From Condylostoma magnum (Eukaryota; Ciliophora; Heterotrichea; Heterotrichida; Condylostomatidae): DNA of 64,000 bases. The stretch is from assembly GCA_920105805.1 (NCBI GenBank), contig CAKKTI010000004.1, positions 1 to 64,000 of the forward strand, read 5' to 3'. Below, piece by piece: positions 13,255-24,364 of this stretch (its first letter is position 1; the number at the start of each line of letters is the position of its first letter). The translations under genes were made by a program, and so were the position numbers. The notes under the pieces were generated by a model, which worked only from the letters and a program-made list of their open reading frames with translations, made no database searches and was not told where the DNA came from.

Positions 13255-13831
13255 TTCTTATTTGTTTTTGTATACTTTCTAATATATACTCTAATTTAGC
13301 ACATTTATATAAAATAAAGCTTCTGATAAAGGATATTTTACTTAAGTTGATTCACACAAATATTAAAACAGCCCTTTTATGAAACAATAAAAGATAGTTT
13401 ACTAGCCTTTATTTCAATCTAACTATAGAGAGTTTTTCATATTAGTTGATATTAATAACAATTTTTAAATTAAAAGAATCTTTTTACTAGAATATGATTT
13501 ATAGTATTAAATTATTCTTAAACAACTGTTATCTTAATTCATTCTTTTAATATTCCTCTAAAGTAATTTTATATTAGTTCTTCAGACATATAAAAGGAAT
13601 TATATAGTTAAATTACACTAAAATTATATATTCGCTTATTTAATATAGCACTTTTAAGATTAAAAGAGCTTAATATATATCAACCTATAATATTCTTAGA
13701 ATTACTATGCTTTGCCTATTGTCTATTTTTCACAGTAAATTAACTTATACTCAACTAAAATAACCCAAATATAGTAATTTTAATGCCACAATAATTATAT
13801 TACATTGTTATTAAACATTACAATAATAACA
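13255..13831. other. AT-rich intergenic stretch
   Basis: 577 bases between the 5' end of the tRNA-Asn gene and the next plus-strand ATG. GC is visibly lower than in neighbouring genes, with no frame enriched in G-starting codons and no convincing protein on either strand. It probably holds the tRNA upstream region and the promoter of the gene at 13832. A weak open frame from an ATG near 13380 gives only I/N/L/Y/F-rich peptide, as random AT-rich DNA would. Confidence 0.5.
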
Positions 13832-14572
13832 ATGAAACCCTATAAATTGTACAAAGGAAATAGCACCTGTCAAAAGATGATTAATGAACTCTTTAGAGTG
13901 TAGAATAATAGAAGTAATTCAAGTCCATTGAAAAATTTCCCTAAAAAGATCGTTCACTAATAAAACAAAAGTAGAACTAATGCATTGAGACCTAAAACAT
14001 GCTAAAGAAAATATAAAAGGAATTTGAGCAATTATATCAAACAAGAAAGAATAGCATAAGCTTAATGATAATTACAAAGGTAAAGAATCTCTGCAACCTT
14101 TAAAAACTTTCAAATTCGTATGCAAAATCAGAATTATAAACTAATACAAAACAAAGAAGATATCATTTGTTAAGGAGTATCCTAGTTACAAAGCAAATTT
14201 ACAAAACCTAAAACTAGATCAATAAAATCCTTGTAATAATTACTAAAAAAGCAGAATAGAAAGGATAAAAGTTATCAATAAAAGATTCTATAATTCTATA
14301 TAGAGGGAAAACAAGAAAAGATAATAGTGACTAAATCTACAGGTAAGCAGCTAACTAGATCAGTTTCAGTTAAATAGCCTTAAAGGCCACACTTGTTAAA
14401 ATAAACCTTAACTAGAATGAACAAAAAGTTTAAAGATGAAAATACATCAATAAGAAGCAGTATTGAAGGATCTCCAACTATATTTCAATTAGAGTAATAA
14501 GGATCAATAACTTATAATCTGCCTTAAGTAAAAGTGCGTAGAAGAATATCTAAATACATACTTTATGAATAA
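13832..14572 (+). CDS. Uncharacterised basic protein (246 aa)
   Basis: 246 aa, starting MKPYKLYKGNSTCQKM. Rich in K, R, Q, N and S throughout, with no hydrophobic segment and no motif I recognise. The C-terminus (VKVRRRISKYILYE) is more ordered-looking. The end is taken as TAA 14570-14572, 94 nt before the start of the aspartyl-protease-like gene. It may be a nucleic-acid-binding or cytoskeletal protein, but no function can be assigned. Confidence 0.5.
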
Positions 14573-14666
14573 ATTACATTTTTCCTACAATTCATTAAGA
14601 ATTGCTATTGTATTTCTTAGTACTTACAAACTCTAATCTTTACAAATTTACCATTTTAGTATATTT

Positions 14667-15965
14667 ATGCTATAGATTTTTCTCCAATTCTAAATAATCA
14701 ATGCTTCTAGAGTTTAATCAACTTTATACAGCAAATAACATTGTAACTAGTAATTAGCTCTGTTTACCACAGTTAATATTGGGTTAAAACAGTAAAATTT
14801 AAATCTTACAATAGACACAAATATAAAAACTTCATGAATAGCTGGAATAGACTGTATTAACTGTAATTTTGAAAGTTTATATGAGTGCAAAGAGTCTTGT
14901 TATATAACAAATGAGAAGAGATCAGCTATGGTAAATTTTACTCAGTACCGAGGTGCATATTTAGAAGGATTTCTAGCATATGATTTATTCCAAATTGGTA
15001 ACAGCAAAGTGTAAAATTTTACGTTTATATACGGAACCTTCTCAAACGCTTCAGATATTACATAAGGCGTTCTTTCCTTTGAGAAATTGTCAGAATGCTC
15101 AGTATTTTAACAATTCAATCTTCAAAATGTCACTATAGATGTAAAGGATTAAAAGTTATTATTTGATAACCCATAAGACTTGACTAAATACAACGAGTAC
15201 TCAACTATAAAGCACAAAGGATGATAAATAAAACTGGATTAATTACTACTGGCCAAACAAGTAACACTATAAGGAACAGGTAAAGTCTTTTTAAATCCAG
15301 GAGAAGATTTTGTTAGTCTAACAAAAGGAACTTTTAATCAGCTTTAAAACAATTACATAGCTGATCATTCCTGTTTTAACCCTGCATACTGAGGAATTGA
15401 CTCCACTCCTTATCTGTGCTAGTGTAATGGATCGTATCCTTCTTAGTTGCCAGTTATTATACTGGTAAGTGGTAACGATGTATATTACCTTCATCCTAAT
15501 AAATATGTGCATGATGCTGAGATAAATGAAGTAACAAAGCAAGCTGTATGCAAAATGGGATTAATAGAGTGTAATGATAGTGAGTAATTATTAGGATCTG
15601 CATTTTTTATGGAATATAAAATCATTTTTGATAAGAAGAATCAAAAAATTCATATAGAAAAGTAAGTTTTATACAGCGATGACTATAAAAGTTGGTGGCT
15701 TTTCATAACACCTGATCTTATATTATTGTTTTGCATAGCAGCAGTACTTATGATTATGCTTGGTATTTATTTAGCAATTCTGATAAAAAGAAGCAGAAAA
15801 CATAGAAATCGAAGTTCAAGCTCATTTAGCTCAACTGATTCAAAGAAAGATGATGATCCGCATTAACTAGCATTGATGTACAGCATGCGCAATCGGGATA
15901 TTTATCAGTAGATAGAAAGCCAGCTAAATATCAACAAAAGTTATTTATCTAATGAGACTCAATAG
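14667..15965 (+). CDS. Membrane-anchored aspartyl-protease-like protein, active site lost
   Basis: 432 aa in the pepsin-like fold. A signal peptide (MLQIFLQFQIINA) is followed by the N-lobe start TTVNIGLKQQNLNLTIDT, which aligns with the usual strand before the first catalytic Asp. The motif there is DTN (D50) instead of DTG. In the C-lobe the second motif reads NPGE near residue 210 where DSGT or DTGT is expected, so that catalytic Asp is replaced by Asn. Paired cysteines (CINC, CQC) and a late hydrophobic helix (LILLFCIAAVLMIM) with a basic, Ser-rich tail indicate a type I membrane protein. It probably binds peptides or acts structurally and is not a protease. The end is TAG TAA at 15963-15968. 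Confidence 0.75.
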
Positions 15966-15985
15966 TAAACATTTTAAATATAATT

Positions 15986-16159
15986 ATGTCTAAAGTTAGG
16001 GGTTTATTAGTGAAGAGAATTATATTAAGTAATATTTTGTAGGGAAACGTTTACACTATAGTTTTTCAATACTAAGGAACTATTGTAGTTAAAGTTCTAT
16101 GATTTATCTTTTCAAAATTATGCAAATTACATTATATTTTACTATATACTATTGTTTAA
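15986..16159 (+). CDS. Possible small membrane protein (57 aa)
   Basis: A 57-codon frame beginning MSKVRGLLVKR, 20 nt after the stop of the aspartyl-protease-like gene and ending with TAA at 16157. It is enriched in G-starting codons (Val, Gly), unlike the flanking DNA, and has a hydrophobic stretch with VLWFIF. It would fill an otherwise empty 253-nt interval between two convergent genes. The alternative is that the upstream gene extends into this region. Confidence 0.3.
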
Positions 16160-16218
16160 AATATACCATCATAACCACAACTAATATATCAGTAATTACA
16201 TGCATAATTTTACTCTAA

Positions 16219-17080
16219 CTATTCTTCATCATTTTGATACTTCCTCTCAGCTCTCCTCCTCAAATCAATAAATTCATTCATATCCCTAATAACCTTTCTT
16301 ATATCAGCTGCATCATCAGTATCTTCCCCTTACTTTTCCTCAATATAATCATAAATTCTCCCTAAATCCTTATTAGCTTCTTCTAAATCAGCTCTTTCAA
16401 TTTTAGCTCCAACAACATTATCTTAATTCTCCTCTAAAAACTTTTTCCATATATTAGCAACCATGATATAAAACCCAATGGCAGTTTCGATTTTCTCTGC
16501 ATTATTCTCCCACTTAGCAAAGATGTCCCCCATAATCAAATACGACCCAGACAAACTATGATGCTCAGGCCCTAACACAACACTCTCTAAGTAGATATTC
16601 TCCGTAATTTCCTTCAACGCCGCCTCGTGCTCTCCCTTTGCAGTATACAACTAACTAAAACTCCTATGAAGTCTTGACCTATGCTTAGAAATCACATCAT
16701 TCGACACTTCCTTCTCATTTGCTGTGTCTGTAGCACTCGGTTAATGCTTCATCAAAGTCCAATGCGCTCCTACCAAAAACGCCTATGCACGTTTTTTCTT
16801 ATCTAACTTTAAATTTCCTTCAGCTAAAACGAAGAAAAGTGGCATTAACTCTAATGAATGTTCCCCAAAGACTTGCATTGACTCTTAAAGACATCTATAT
16901 GCCACGTCAACTGAACGCTAAGGTAAAAGTTACATCAAATTTGTCATGGACTATATAACTCCTTGCTTCTTCCACTGCTTCGTGGATTTTATTGCGTTGC
17001 TCCTCACAGCGGATCTACACTCTGCGCATTCTTTCAGTCTCCGATGCTATTGGGTCTTCTACTGAGGGCCTTCTTCGCAT
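16219..17080 (-). CDS. ZMYND12-like TPR protein (16-nt intron)
   Basis: 281 aa after removing an intron at 16918-16933. The helical TPR-like repeats match animal ZMYND12, most clearly in residues 120-200 (QLYTAKGEHEAALKEITENI, then SGSYLIMGDIFAKW). ZMYND12 is known from sperm flagella, and its trypanosome counterpart TAX-1 is an axonemal protein, so a ciliary role is likely. The MYND zinc finger of the animal protein is absent: the N-terminal 50 residues have no CxxC pairs. Without the intron the frame breaks between HDKFD and RSVDV. The stop is TAG 16219. The start lies only 4 nt after the stop of the Cache gene transcribed in the same direction. Confidence 0.78.
16918..16933 (-). other. 16-nt spliceosomal intron in the ZMYND12-like gene
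   Basis: On the coding strand it reads GTAACTTTTACCTTAG. It has GT/AG ends and a TTTTAC core, the same core as the intron in ARL3. Its removal joins two frames that each match the same protein. Very short introns of 15-16 nt are known for heterotrich ciliates. Confidence 0.8.
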
Positions 17081-17084
17081 TTTA

Positions 17085-20024
17085 TTAAAATGTATTATTA
17101 AACCTGCTAATTGTTAATTTATTGGGGTATATGTAGTTTTTCAAGTCCTCAAAAATATCACCTAGTTTCTTGTCCTCGTCTTGTATTAGGCTGATTGACT
17201 TCAGTGTACTGTTTCACATTGAGCTGAATCTTTAAAGATTTTGTTACTCTACTTTTAGGCCTATGAAGATAATATTGCTTTATAGTTTTCTTAGTCTTTG
17301 ATTGAAATAAGTTAAAAATTAGTGGTTCGGATGCATTTGTAGGTCAGATATAAGAATCAACCATTTGTCACGGTCACTTTCTTTGTTTTATTGGAAGAAG
17401 GCTTTTATTTGTTATAAACCTGCTAACAGAGCTTAGTTTATACCGTCACTTATTGATTTTCGGGCATGAAAGCCTATGGATTAGAGTTAGTCTTCTTTTA
17501 ACTGGCTTTTACGAGTTAAATTGAATAATATACGGGCATTTTTTGAAAATCTTATAATGCTAACTCTNNNNNNNNNNNNNNNNNNNNNNNNNNNNNNNNN
17601 NNNNNNNNNNNNNNNNNNNNNNNNNNNNNNNNNNNNNNNNNNNNNNNNNNNNNNNNNNNNNNNNNNNATACTCTAGGCAGCTTGTTTGTATTGATTTTAT
17701 TAATAAAATTTCAAGGCTTAACAATAGTTTAACTTTTGTCTTAGTATATACCAAATCTCATACGTATCAAGCTTTTCAAGCATTAAGTTTATTTCATCAT
17801 GAATCTCCTGGGAAAAATTTTAGCAAAGAATCTCTGCCTCGTATATATCTAGTAAAATGTCTATAGCAACCTCTACATCCAATTAATTTTTTGTCATTTC
17901 TAAAATTTCTTAAAGCTTTTACGAAGCCTTTTACGGTTTTATATTTAAATATATCATACAATGAGCAATTTATCTATCTAAAAACAATTAGTAATCCTCG
18001 TAATCAGGTTGATTTTTAATAATAGCTAAGCAATGCTTATAACACTAAATAGCATCAACCCAACGTTAGTACTTTTTATTCAAATCTGCTAATTCTAAAT
18101 AACAAGTTAAAATTCCGCCCATGTTCCCAAAATCTTAGAATAGAATAATAGATTGAGAGTAATTAATAATCGAGTTTATTTAGTTGTTAAAAAAGTGTTT
18201 ATTTTCAAACTTCATAGCTACTCTTAATTTATCAAAAACCTCATATAACTCAGCGATTTCCTTAGGACATGCTTCCATTTCTGCTATAATATCCATAGTT
18301 AAGTCTTTCTCTAGCAATTTCTCCAGAATTTTGACCAATTTGTTAATAGGACTTAAAATTTAATTAGTGATTGTCTTTGCTATGTAATAAACTACAATAA
18401 GGACAATAAGCATAGCTACAACACCTGTAAGACCAACTAATAAGCTAATTTACACTATACTTTATTATAGCTCATCAAAACGATTACTTATCAGATCCTC
18501 TTCTATAGCAACTCCTAATGAAGCTGTAAATTAAGTGTCTATAATAACAGGATTTATTGAAATAACTTACTTCTTACCGTTCTTTTTATAATCCAGTAAA
18601 GATTATTCATTTATTTAGAAATAAGGTAAAATGTTTTCTTAAAAGTACAAAGCTTCTTCACCTGCTGGATCATCAGGGAATTCTAGCTCTTCAATTGTTT
18701 TTATTTGATTATCCTACCCAGAATAATAATATACAGATAAATCGGGGCCTAGAATAAAAAATGATGCTCTATTAGCCTCATTATCCAATATACTAAAAAC
18801 ATCACCCTCTAATCTATAGTCAATACAAGGCAGCATTTTAAACTCATCATTGATTCATATTGGATAGCATCCAGTTTGTCCTACTACTTAACTAAATGCG
18901 AAAATGTAGGGATCCATTACTACAGTTTGGTTCCTTTTGCCTGATTTCAACGAATCTATGTAAAAGGGTCTACAGCGAGGATCATACTATGGCTATCTAT
19001 CTTTATTGTATATACATTCTTCTCTGCCTTCATATTTTAGAAAAGAGTCCAATTTACTAGTGGGATTAATTCAATATAGCCCTGAATCTGGCCAGCTAAA
19101 ATGAGAACTTGCTATTGTATCATTGACTTATGCATTAACCCCCAAAACACTGATACTTTATGGCATTATATTAAGCTAAGCTGATCTATACAAATTTTCT
19201 ATATCCGAATCTTCCAGTTAGGCATCAGTTATTACATCAGGACTAATATACCAACAACTAACTTCATAACTAGCCCCATACTACGGTAAGTACCCATAAA
19301 CTTCAATTTAGCCTAATGAAAATTAATTACAACTTACATAATTATCCTCAGCTACAAACCCGGTCTTTTTCAATCTCAAATTTCCTGTATAATAGTTAAT
19401 TATAAATTGTCCCATAACCGGTAAAAGAGATAAGGATGCCTCAGCATTTTGCCCCACAAATAAGGAAAGGATTTACCCCTAGGTTTATAATAGAGCACTT
19501 TCATTATCTATAAGCTAATCGTTTAATCGATAAATGTAATCTGTGTATTAAGAATACACAAAAATAGGGGCAATTAAAAGACAGACTACAATTCCTAATC
19601 CAATAGGTACAATAATACACCATTATAATTTACAGCGAAGAGATTTTACCATTTATTATTATTCAGATTGTTTATTTATTGTCGCATTAGATTGATCTTC
19701 ACACTAATTAATTTTTGCAGATTGAGGCGAGTTCTCTGGTAAATTAGTGTATAATTTATCAGTCACTTATCTCAAAGATTACTCCGGATCACAAGATGAG
19801 TACTCCCGACTTGCTCTTTCTTCATGTACAGGAAACATAAGTCCTAACTTTTTGTATAAAGTTTAAGGAATTTTAGGAGTAAAATTATCTCTGTCAAATT
19901 ACTCTGAAACCTTAGCCTCCTCTTATTCTTAATCATTTACATAAAAATCCTCACTTTACTGGTCGTCCTAACTGCTACTATACATAACTACTCTAGAAGA
20001 CGTTTTGCATATACCACAGCCCAT
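17085..20024 (-). CDS. dCache receptor with TPR-like and vWA-like cytoplasmic part (interrupted by assembly gap)
   Basis: About 980 codons including a 100-N gap. The N-terminus MGCGIC could be acylated. A first membrane helix lies near residues 130-155 (VPIGLGIVVCLLIAPI), then an extracellular region of about 370 residues with the dCache hallmark QYDPRCRPFY near 347, as in calcium-channel alpha2-delta subunits and bacterial chemoreceptors. A second helix (LLVGLTGVVAMLIVLIVVYY) lies near 525-550, followed by a HAMP-like linker and TPR-like helices. Beyond the gap comes a Rossmann-type stretch (KWLILISDL, SNIIFIGLKV) resembling the C-terminal half of a vWA domain. Any MIDAS motif would be inside the gap. 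Frames before and after the N run agree, but two separate genes cannot be excluded. Confidence 0.72.
17568..17667. other. Assembly gap (100 N)
   Basis: Exactly 100 undetermined bases, probably a placeholder joining two contigs inside the Cache gene. The hidden sequence should hold the end of the TPR-like region and the start of the vWA-like domain. Confidence 0.99.
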
Positions 20025-20040
20025 TTTATTAATATAGTTA

Positions 20041-20526
20041 CTAAATTCTAAAAGGTGGACTATTTCCCGATGATTTGAAGCAGAGATTGAAATAACTTGT
20101 AAATTCACCTGAAGAACGATTAAATACTCTAGAGTTCTTCTTTACTAGTCGTTAAAATTAGCTATTAAGTTATTGCATTGGGGCTTTTTTAGGAATAATG
20201 TAGTTTGATAATGGACAAAGTCTTCTTGTAGTTGTTGGTAATTAATTTTTGTATTGCTTTTGCCCTGTAATTATATTGTATTTTTCATTACTGAAGTTGA
20301 TTCTTGAGCTGTTTTTGAAGGTATCAGGAGAATTAGGCATTGACTAGGTGTTGCAAGTAAAAAGCTTATGTGTCGGAGTCGAAGATTTTTTGGTTATGGA
20401 AGAAGCGTTGCTTTTGATGTTTGGATGCTAGGGAAAAAAGCTGTATCTTGCATATTTTCAAGGCTTCAGCTGATTTTAAGAATTGATTAATCTTAAACGC
20501 TGGTGACTATATGTTTGATTTTACAT
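20041..20526 (-). CDS. Uncharacterised basic Ser/Asn-rich protein (161 aa)
   Basis: 161 aa, starting MQNQTYSHQRLRLIN. It is rich in S, N, T, K and R and probably disordered, with a short Pro-containing patch (NYIIPKKAPM). It was chosen over the two other open frames because it starts with ATG, has balanced composition, and ends with TAG TAA 14 nt before the Cache gene start, as other genes here do. It is transcribed in the same direction as the Cache gene. Function unknown. Confidence 0.5.
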
Positions 20527-20761
20527 TATTATGATATATCTAAAATGATTTAATTATTGGTAACTTTTTGGTGTTTAATGCTACACATACACTTGTATAA
20601 AAGTATAGGGATTATATAATCTGTTGGTTTTAAATAATGCAAATTATTTTAATATACAGATTTTCATAGATTACGTAAAACTATTAGGGTAATAATTACA
20701 AGCAATAAGACCTACTAAACAAATCAGTTACTTTGTATAAAATTGTACAATAAATTTATAA

Positions 20762-22552
20762 ATGCAGAAAATACACGATGTATCGCCAGTAATTAAACAA
20801 CATAGGCCGTCTTCATCCATGGACGATACAGCTTTAAAAGAATATTTAAGTCCTTCAACAACTATAAAGTTTGTATAAAAGAGAAATGTAGCTTCTATTA
20901 AAACTTCAAGAAGTCCATCTCCTGTATTTAAGACAATTGAACGTACTAATTCTAGAGGACCTAGAAACCAAAGGGCTGAGAGTCTCGAAAAAGTAATATT
21001 ACAATGAAAGGAAAGAGAGTAAGTGTGACTTAAAGAAAAATAACACTACAAAAGATTGTTAAAAGATAGTCAAGAGGTGTTTTAAAGAAATTACAGTGGA
21101 TTGAGAAATAGAGTCAATTTAATTAATAATAAGAATTTAAAAGAAAAGGTTGATGAACTAACTAAGGAAAACTGCGAGTATAAATAGATTCTAGAAAATA
21201 ATTAAATTTAGTTCAAGAAAATACTTAAAGAATTAGATGAGCAACCGATTTTAAAAGATAAAGTATAGGGAATATTATAGAATATTAATAGTAATAGAAT
21301 AAGATACGGAGATAAAGGAAGACTTATAACAGTGGTATAAAAAAAGAATGATTAAATCTAGACACTATAAAAAGAGCTAGATTAGTTCAAAAGAAATAAA
21401 TCACATAAACACAAATAGTATGAAAAGCATATCAATTCTATAATGCAGGAAAATGAAGCATTATCATCATAAATAAATAAGTTGTTTTAAGAACTAAAGG
21501 TTAATAAAATTGAAAAGTAACATATTATAGAAGAATTAAATAAGTTCAAGAGTATCAGTTTTGATTAAGAATAAATAATAAAAAGTAAAGAAATATAAAT
21601 AAACTAATTATAAACTGAAGGCCATCTCGAAAATTCAGCAGCTGCTGATTAATTATTTGAGATGAAAAATTAAAAGAAGGAACTAAAATAAACTATTGAA
21701 TCAATTACATAATCTACTAATGAAACGATTTAATAACTTCAAAAGAATCTGTAATAAAAACAAATAAAATTACTTGATTCAATTTCTGAAAGGGATAAAT
21801 TAGAAAATAAAATACTTGAATGCAAACACTCACTGAATAAACTTGTAAATTAGCATAAAATGGGGCAGATTTAGATATAAGAATTGAATATTGAAATAGA
21901 GAATTACAGGTACTCCTTTGCTATTCTACAAAGAGAGAAAGAGCGCCTTAAATCTTAACTTGATTACGAGAAATAACACAATGTATAATATGAACAATAA
22001 ATAAATGAGCTTTAAAATAAAATTATACAAGCAAGAAAAGATGCTGTGAATTCAGAGTAACGCACTAAGGCTGTATAAAGTTAAAAGAAGTCAATAAAAA
22101 GACAAATTAGTGAATATATGACATAATCATCAACTGAAAGATTTAATGAAAATGAAAGCATGATAATTGAACTAGAAAGTCTTTTGTATGATAAATAGAT
22201 TCAATATTAGCAGGAAATTGAAGCATTATAAACAAAGCTATCAGAAGCTAATACAATGATAAAATGTAAACGAGCTCTAACAGAAGATAATTGGATTAGT
22301 ATATGTCATACTATAGCTATTGGAATTGAAGATTTATTGCATTAATTAAATTTTAATTATACTCTTTATTATTCATTTGATATGCTTATAAATTATTGCT
22401 AATACCTTAATGGTAGATAATTACGAATACATATTAGATAGGCTCTTTATATCACTTTAATTCATATAAGCTAAGAACAGATTATAATTGCATTTATTGA
22501 TCCTCAATATACCAAAATCATGTTCACAGATAAAACAAACCTTAAAATTTAA
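20762..22552 (+). CDS. Long coiled-coil protein (596 aa)
   Basis: 596 aa, starting MQKIHDVSPVIKQHRP. The first 80 residues are basic and Ser/Pro-rich (SRSPSPVFKT-like). From about residue 85 to 520 it is near-continuous coiled coil (E/K/Q/N-rich). The last 80 residues are ordered and non-coiled, continuing past a TAA at 22343 (contains YSFDMLINYCQYL) to the TAA at 22550-22552. That interior TAA shows how easily a gene end is misjudged in this code. The length and disordered head resemble centrosomal or axonemal scaffold proteins, but none is recognised. Confidence 0.72.
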
Positions 22553-22609
22553 AAAACAATAAAAGTTTAAATTCCTGTCAAACATGCATTAATCTATATT
22601 TAATCAATA

Positions 22610-23899
22610 ATGGTATTTCCTTTTATTATAGCTTTTATATCCTTAATCTCTATAGGATGAATTTCTCAAAACTTAGAAGAGCCAAAGTACCCAAGAATAA
22701 CATATTCATAGAATCCAAGAGAACTGATCTTAACTTGAACACTTTACTCAAATCTAGATACATGAGTAGAATATTGGCCAATTGACTGTGATTTTGTATA
22801 AATCGACAAAAAACACAAAACTTTGTAATCAGAAAAGCAATAATATGACTCAGGATAATATATAACAGTATACGAGTACACACATAAAGCTGTTTTGAGC
22901 TAATTAGTAAAAGGATGCAAATACTAATATAAACTTTCTACCTGGCTTTATGAAACTTAAACCTACGATTTTGTTTATCAACCCAGTTAAACTCCCAATT
23001 TCATAATTTTAGGAGATTTAGGCACAGGGAAGGAAGGGGAAGGTACTGTCAATTTTATACGAAATAAGATAGATAAGCATTAAGGAATAATTCATCTAGG
23101 AGACTTGGCGTATGATATGGAATCTTACAATGGTTTTATAGGTGAAGAGTTTCTAAATATGATTACACCCATAGCCTCGCGTTATCCGTATATGGTGATT
23201 CCAGGTAACCATGAGGATTTTAGAAATTTTACTCATTATAAAAGCAGGTTTAACCTGCCTGTAAATGATGCGAATGAAGGAACAGGGATGTTTTATAGCT
23301 TTGATATGGGATATGCACACTTTTCAATGATAGATAGCGAATGTCTTCATGATAAAGACCGTGAAGACTAAAGAAACACAATGCTAAATTGGCTTTAAAA
23401 GGACTTACAACTTGCCAATGATTAAAGACTCGATAGACCTTGAATTATACTAGGAATTCATAGACCTCTATACTGCAATGTTGAATACAGCTTTCGAGAT
23501 GAAGACAACTGGGAAGATTGCAGTGAAAAAGTGCTAATAATACGTGGATATATAGAAGAACTAGCAAAAACCTACAAAATTGACATAATCCTGCAAGCTC
23601 ATATCCACAATTACTAAAGAACAGGCCCAATTTACAACAACCAAACAGATTCTAGCATACAAGACTTCCATTACTTCCATAATCCTACCTCCCCAATATA
23701 CATCGTCTCTGGAAATGCTGGAAATGATCACTAAAAGGACGACATAGTTTCCTCTACTCCCCAAACATGGACTAAATTTCAGTCCTTAGACTACGGCTTT
23801 GGAGAGCTCAACATCCACAACAAGACACACATGCAGTGGACATCCTACAGCACTGAGCAAGAGTCTATATTGGACTGGTTCTACTTAATTAAAAGCTAG
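22610..23899 (+). CDS. Purple acid phosphatase (ACP7-like metallophosphoesterase)
   Basis: 429 aa. A signal peptide (MVFPFIIAFISLISIGW) precedes a fibronectin-like domain and a catalytic metallophosphoesterase domain. All five metal-binding blocks are visible: GDLGTG, GDLAYD, GNHED, the ILGIHRPLYC block and AHIHNYQR. The enzyme should be a secreted or lysosomal dinuclear-metal phosphatase. Candidate stops are TAG 23897 and TAA TAA at 23906-23911. The last abuts the ATG of the next gene in the same frame, so a read-through joint product is formally possible. Codons ending in C are common in the 3' half. Confidence 0.9.
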
Positions 23900-23911
23900 C
23901 AAATTTAATAA

Positions 23912-24331
23912 ATGTCCTCCAAAAATTGGTTGAATCCTCCCAGAGGTGGCGGTTTGAGATGGGTAGAGCCTACAATAAACTCAGCAGCGTATTATAAGTG
24001 GGGAAACTACAAGCAAAGGGTGTGGAGATTCCCTTACAACACTGCATCGGATATACACCCCATGGCCAGACATTGGCTCATGGATTACACTTATATGAAG
24101 GGGGTTATAATACACCAGAGGTCCTCGCATCACATGAACCATAATTACATCAAAAGACCATTCACCAAACAGTGGCTGGAAGCCATTTATCATAAGTAAA
24201 TTAGGGGAAAACTGCATGCAATTCCTTGGGTTTTGTTTATCTACGGGTGTGGATGCGCGTCTATGAGATCCTATGACAACACCGCTTATGACTACTTTTA
24301 TTTCACCGATTAGTTTAGTTATTGGTTTTAG
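23912..24331 (+). CDS. Conserved-looking small protein with one membrane segment (139 aa)
   Basis: 139 aa, starting MSSKNWLNPPRGGG. It is rich in Trp, Tyr, His and Arg, with one moderately hydrophobic segment near residues 105-118 (AIPWVLFIYGC). The composition resembles small accessory subunits of mitochondrial respiratory complexes, but I cannot name a family, so that is only a suggestion. It is in frame with the upstream phosphatase and separated from it by 0-12 nt depending on which stop is used. It ends with TAG TAA, 33 nt from the opposing MFSD12-like gene. Confidence 0.62.
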
Positions 24332-24364
24332 TAAAATAATGAAGTTATATAAAAGAATTATTCA

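Noticed and set aside
13379-13831. A possible gene in the stretch after the tRNA
   Set aside because: GC and G-starting codon content are too low and no motif appears.
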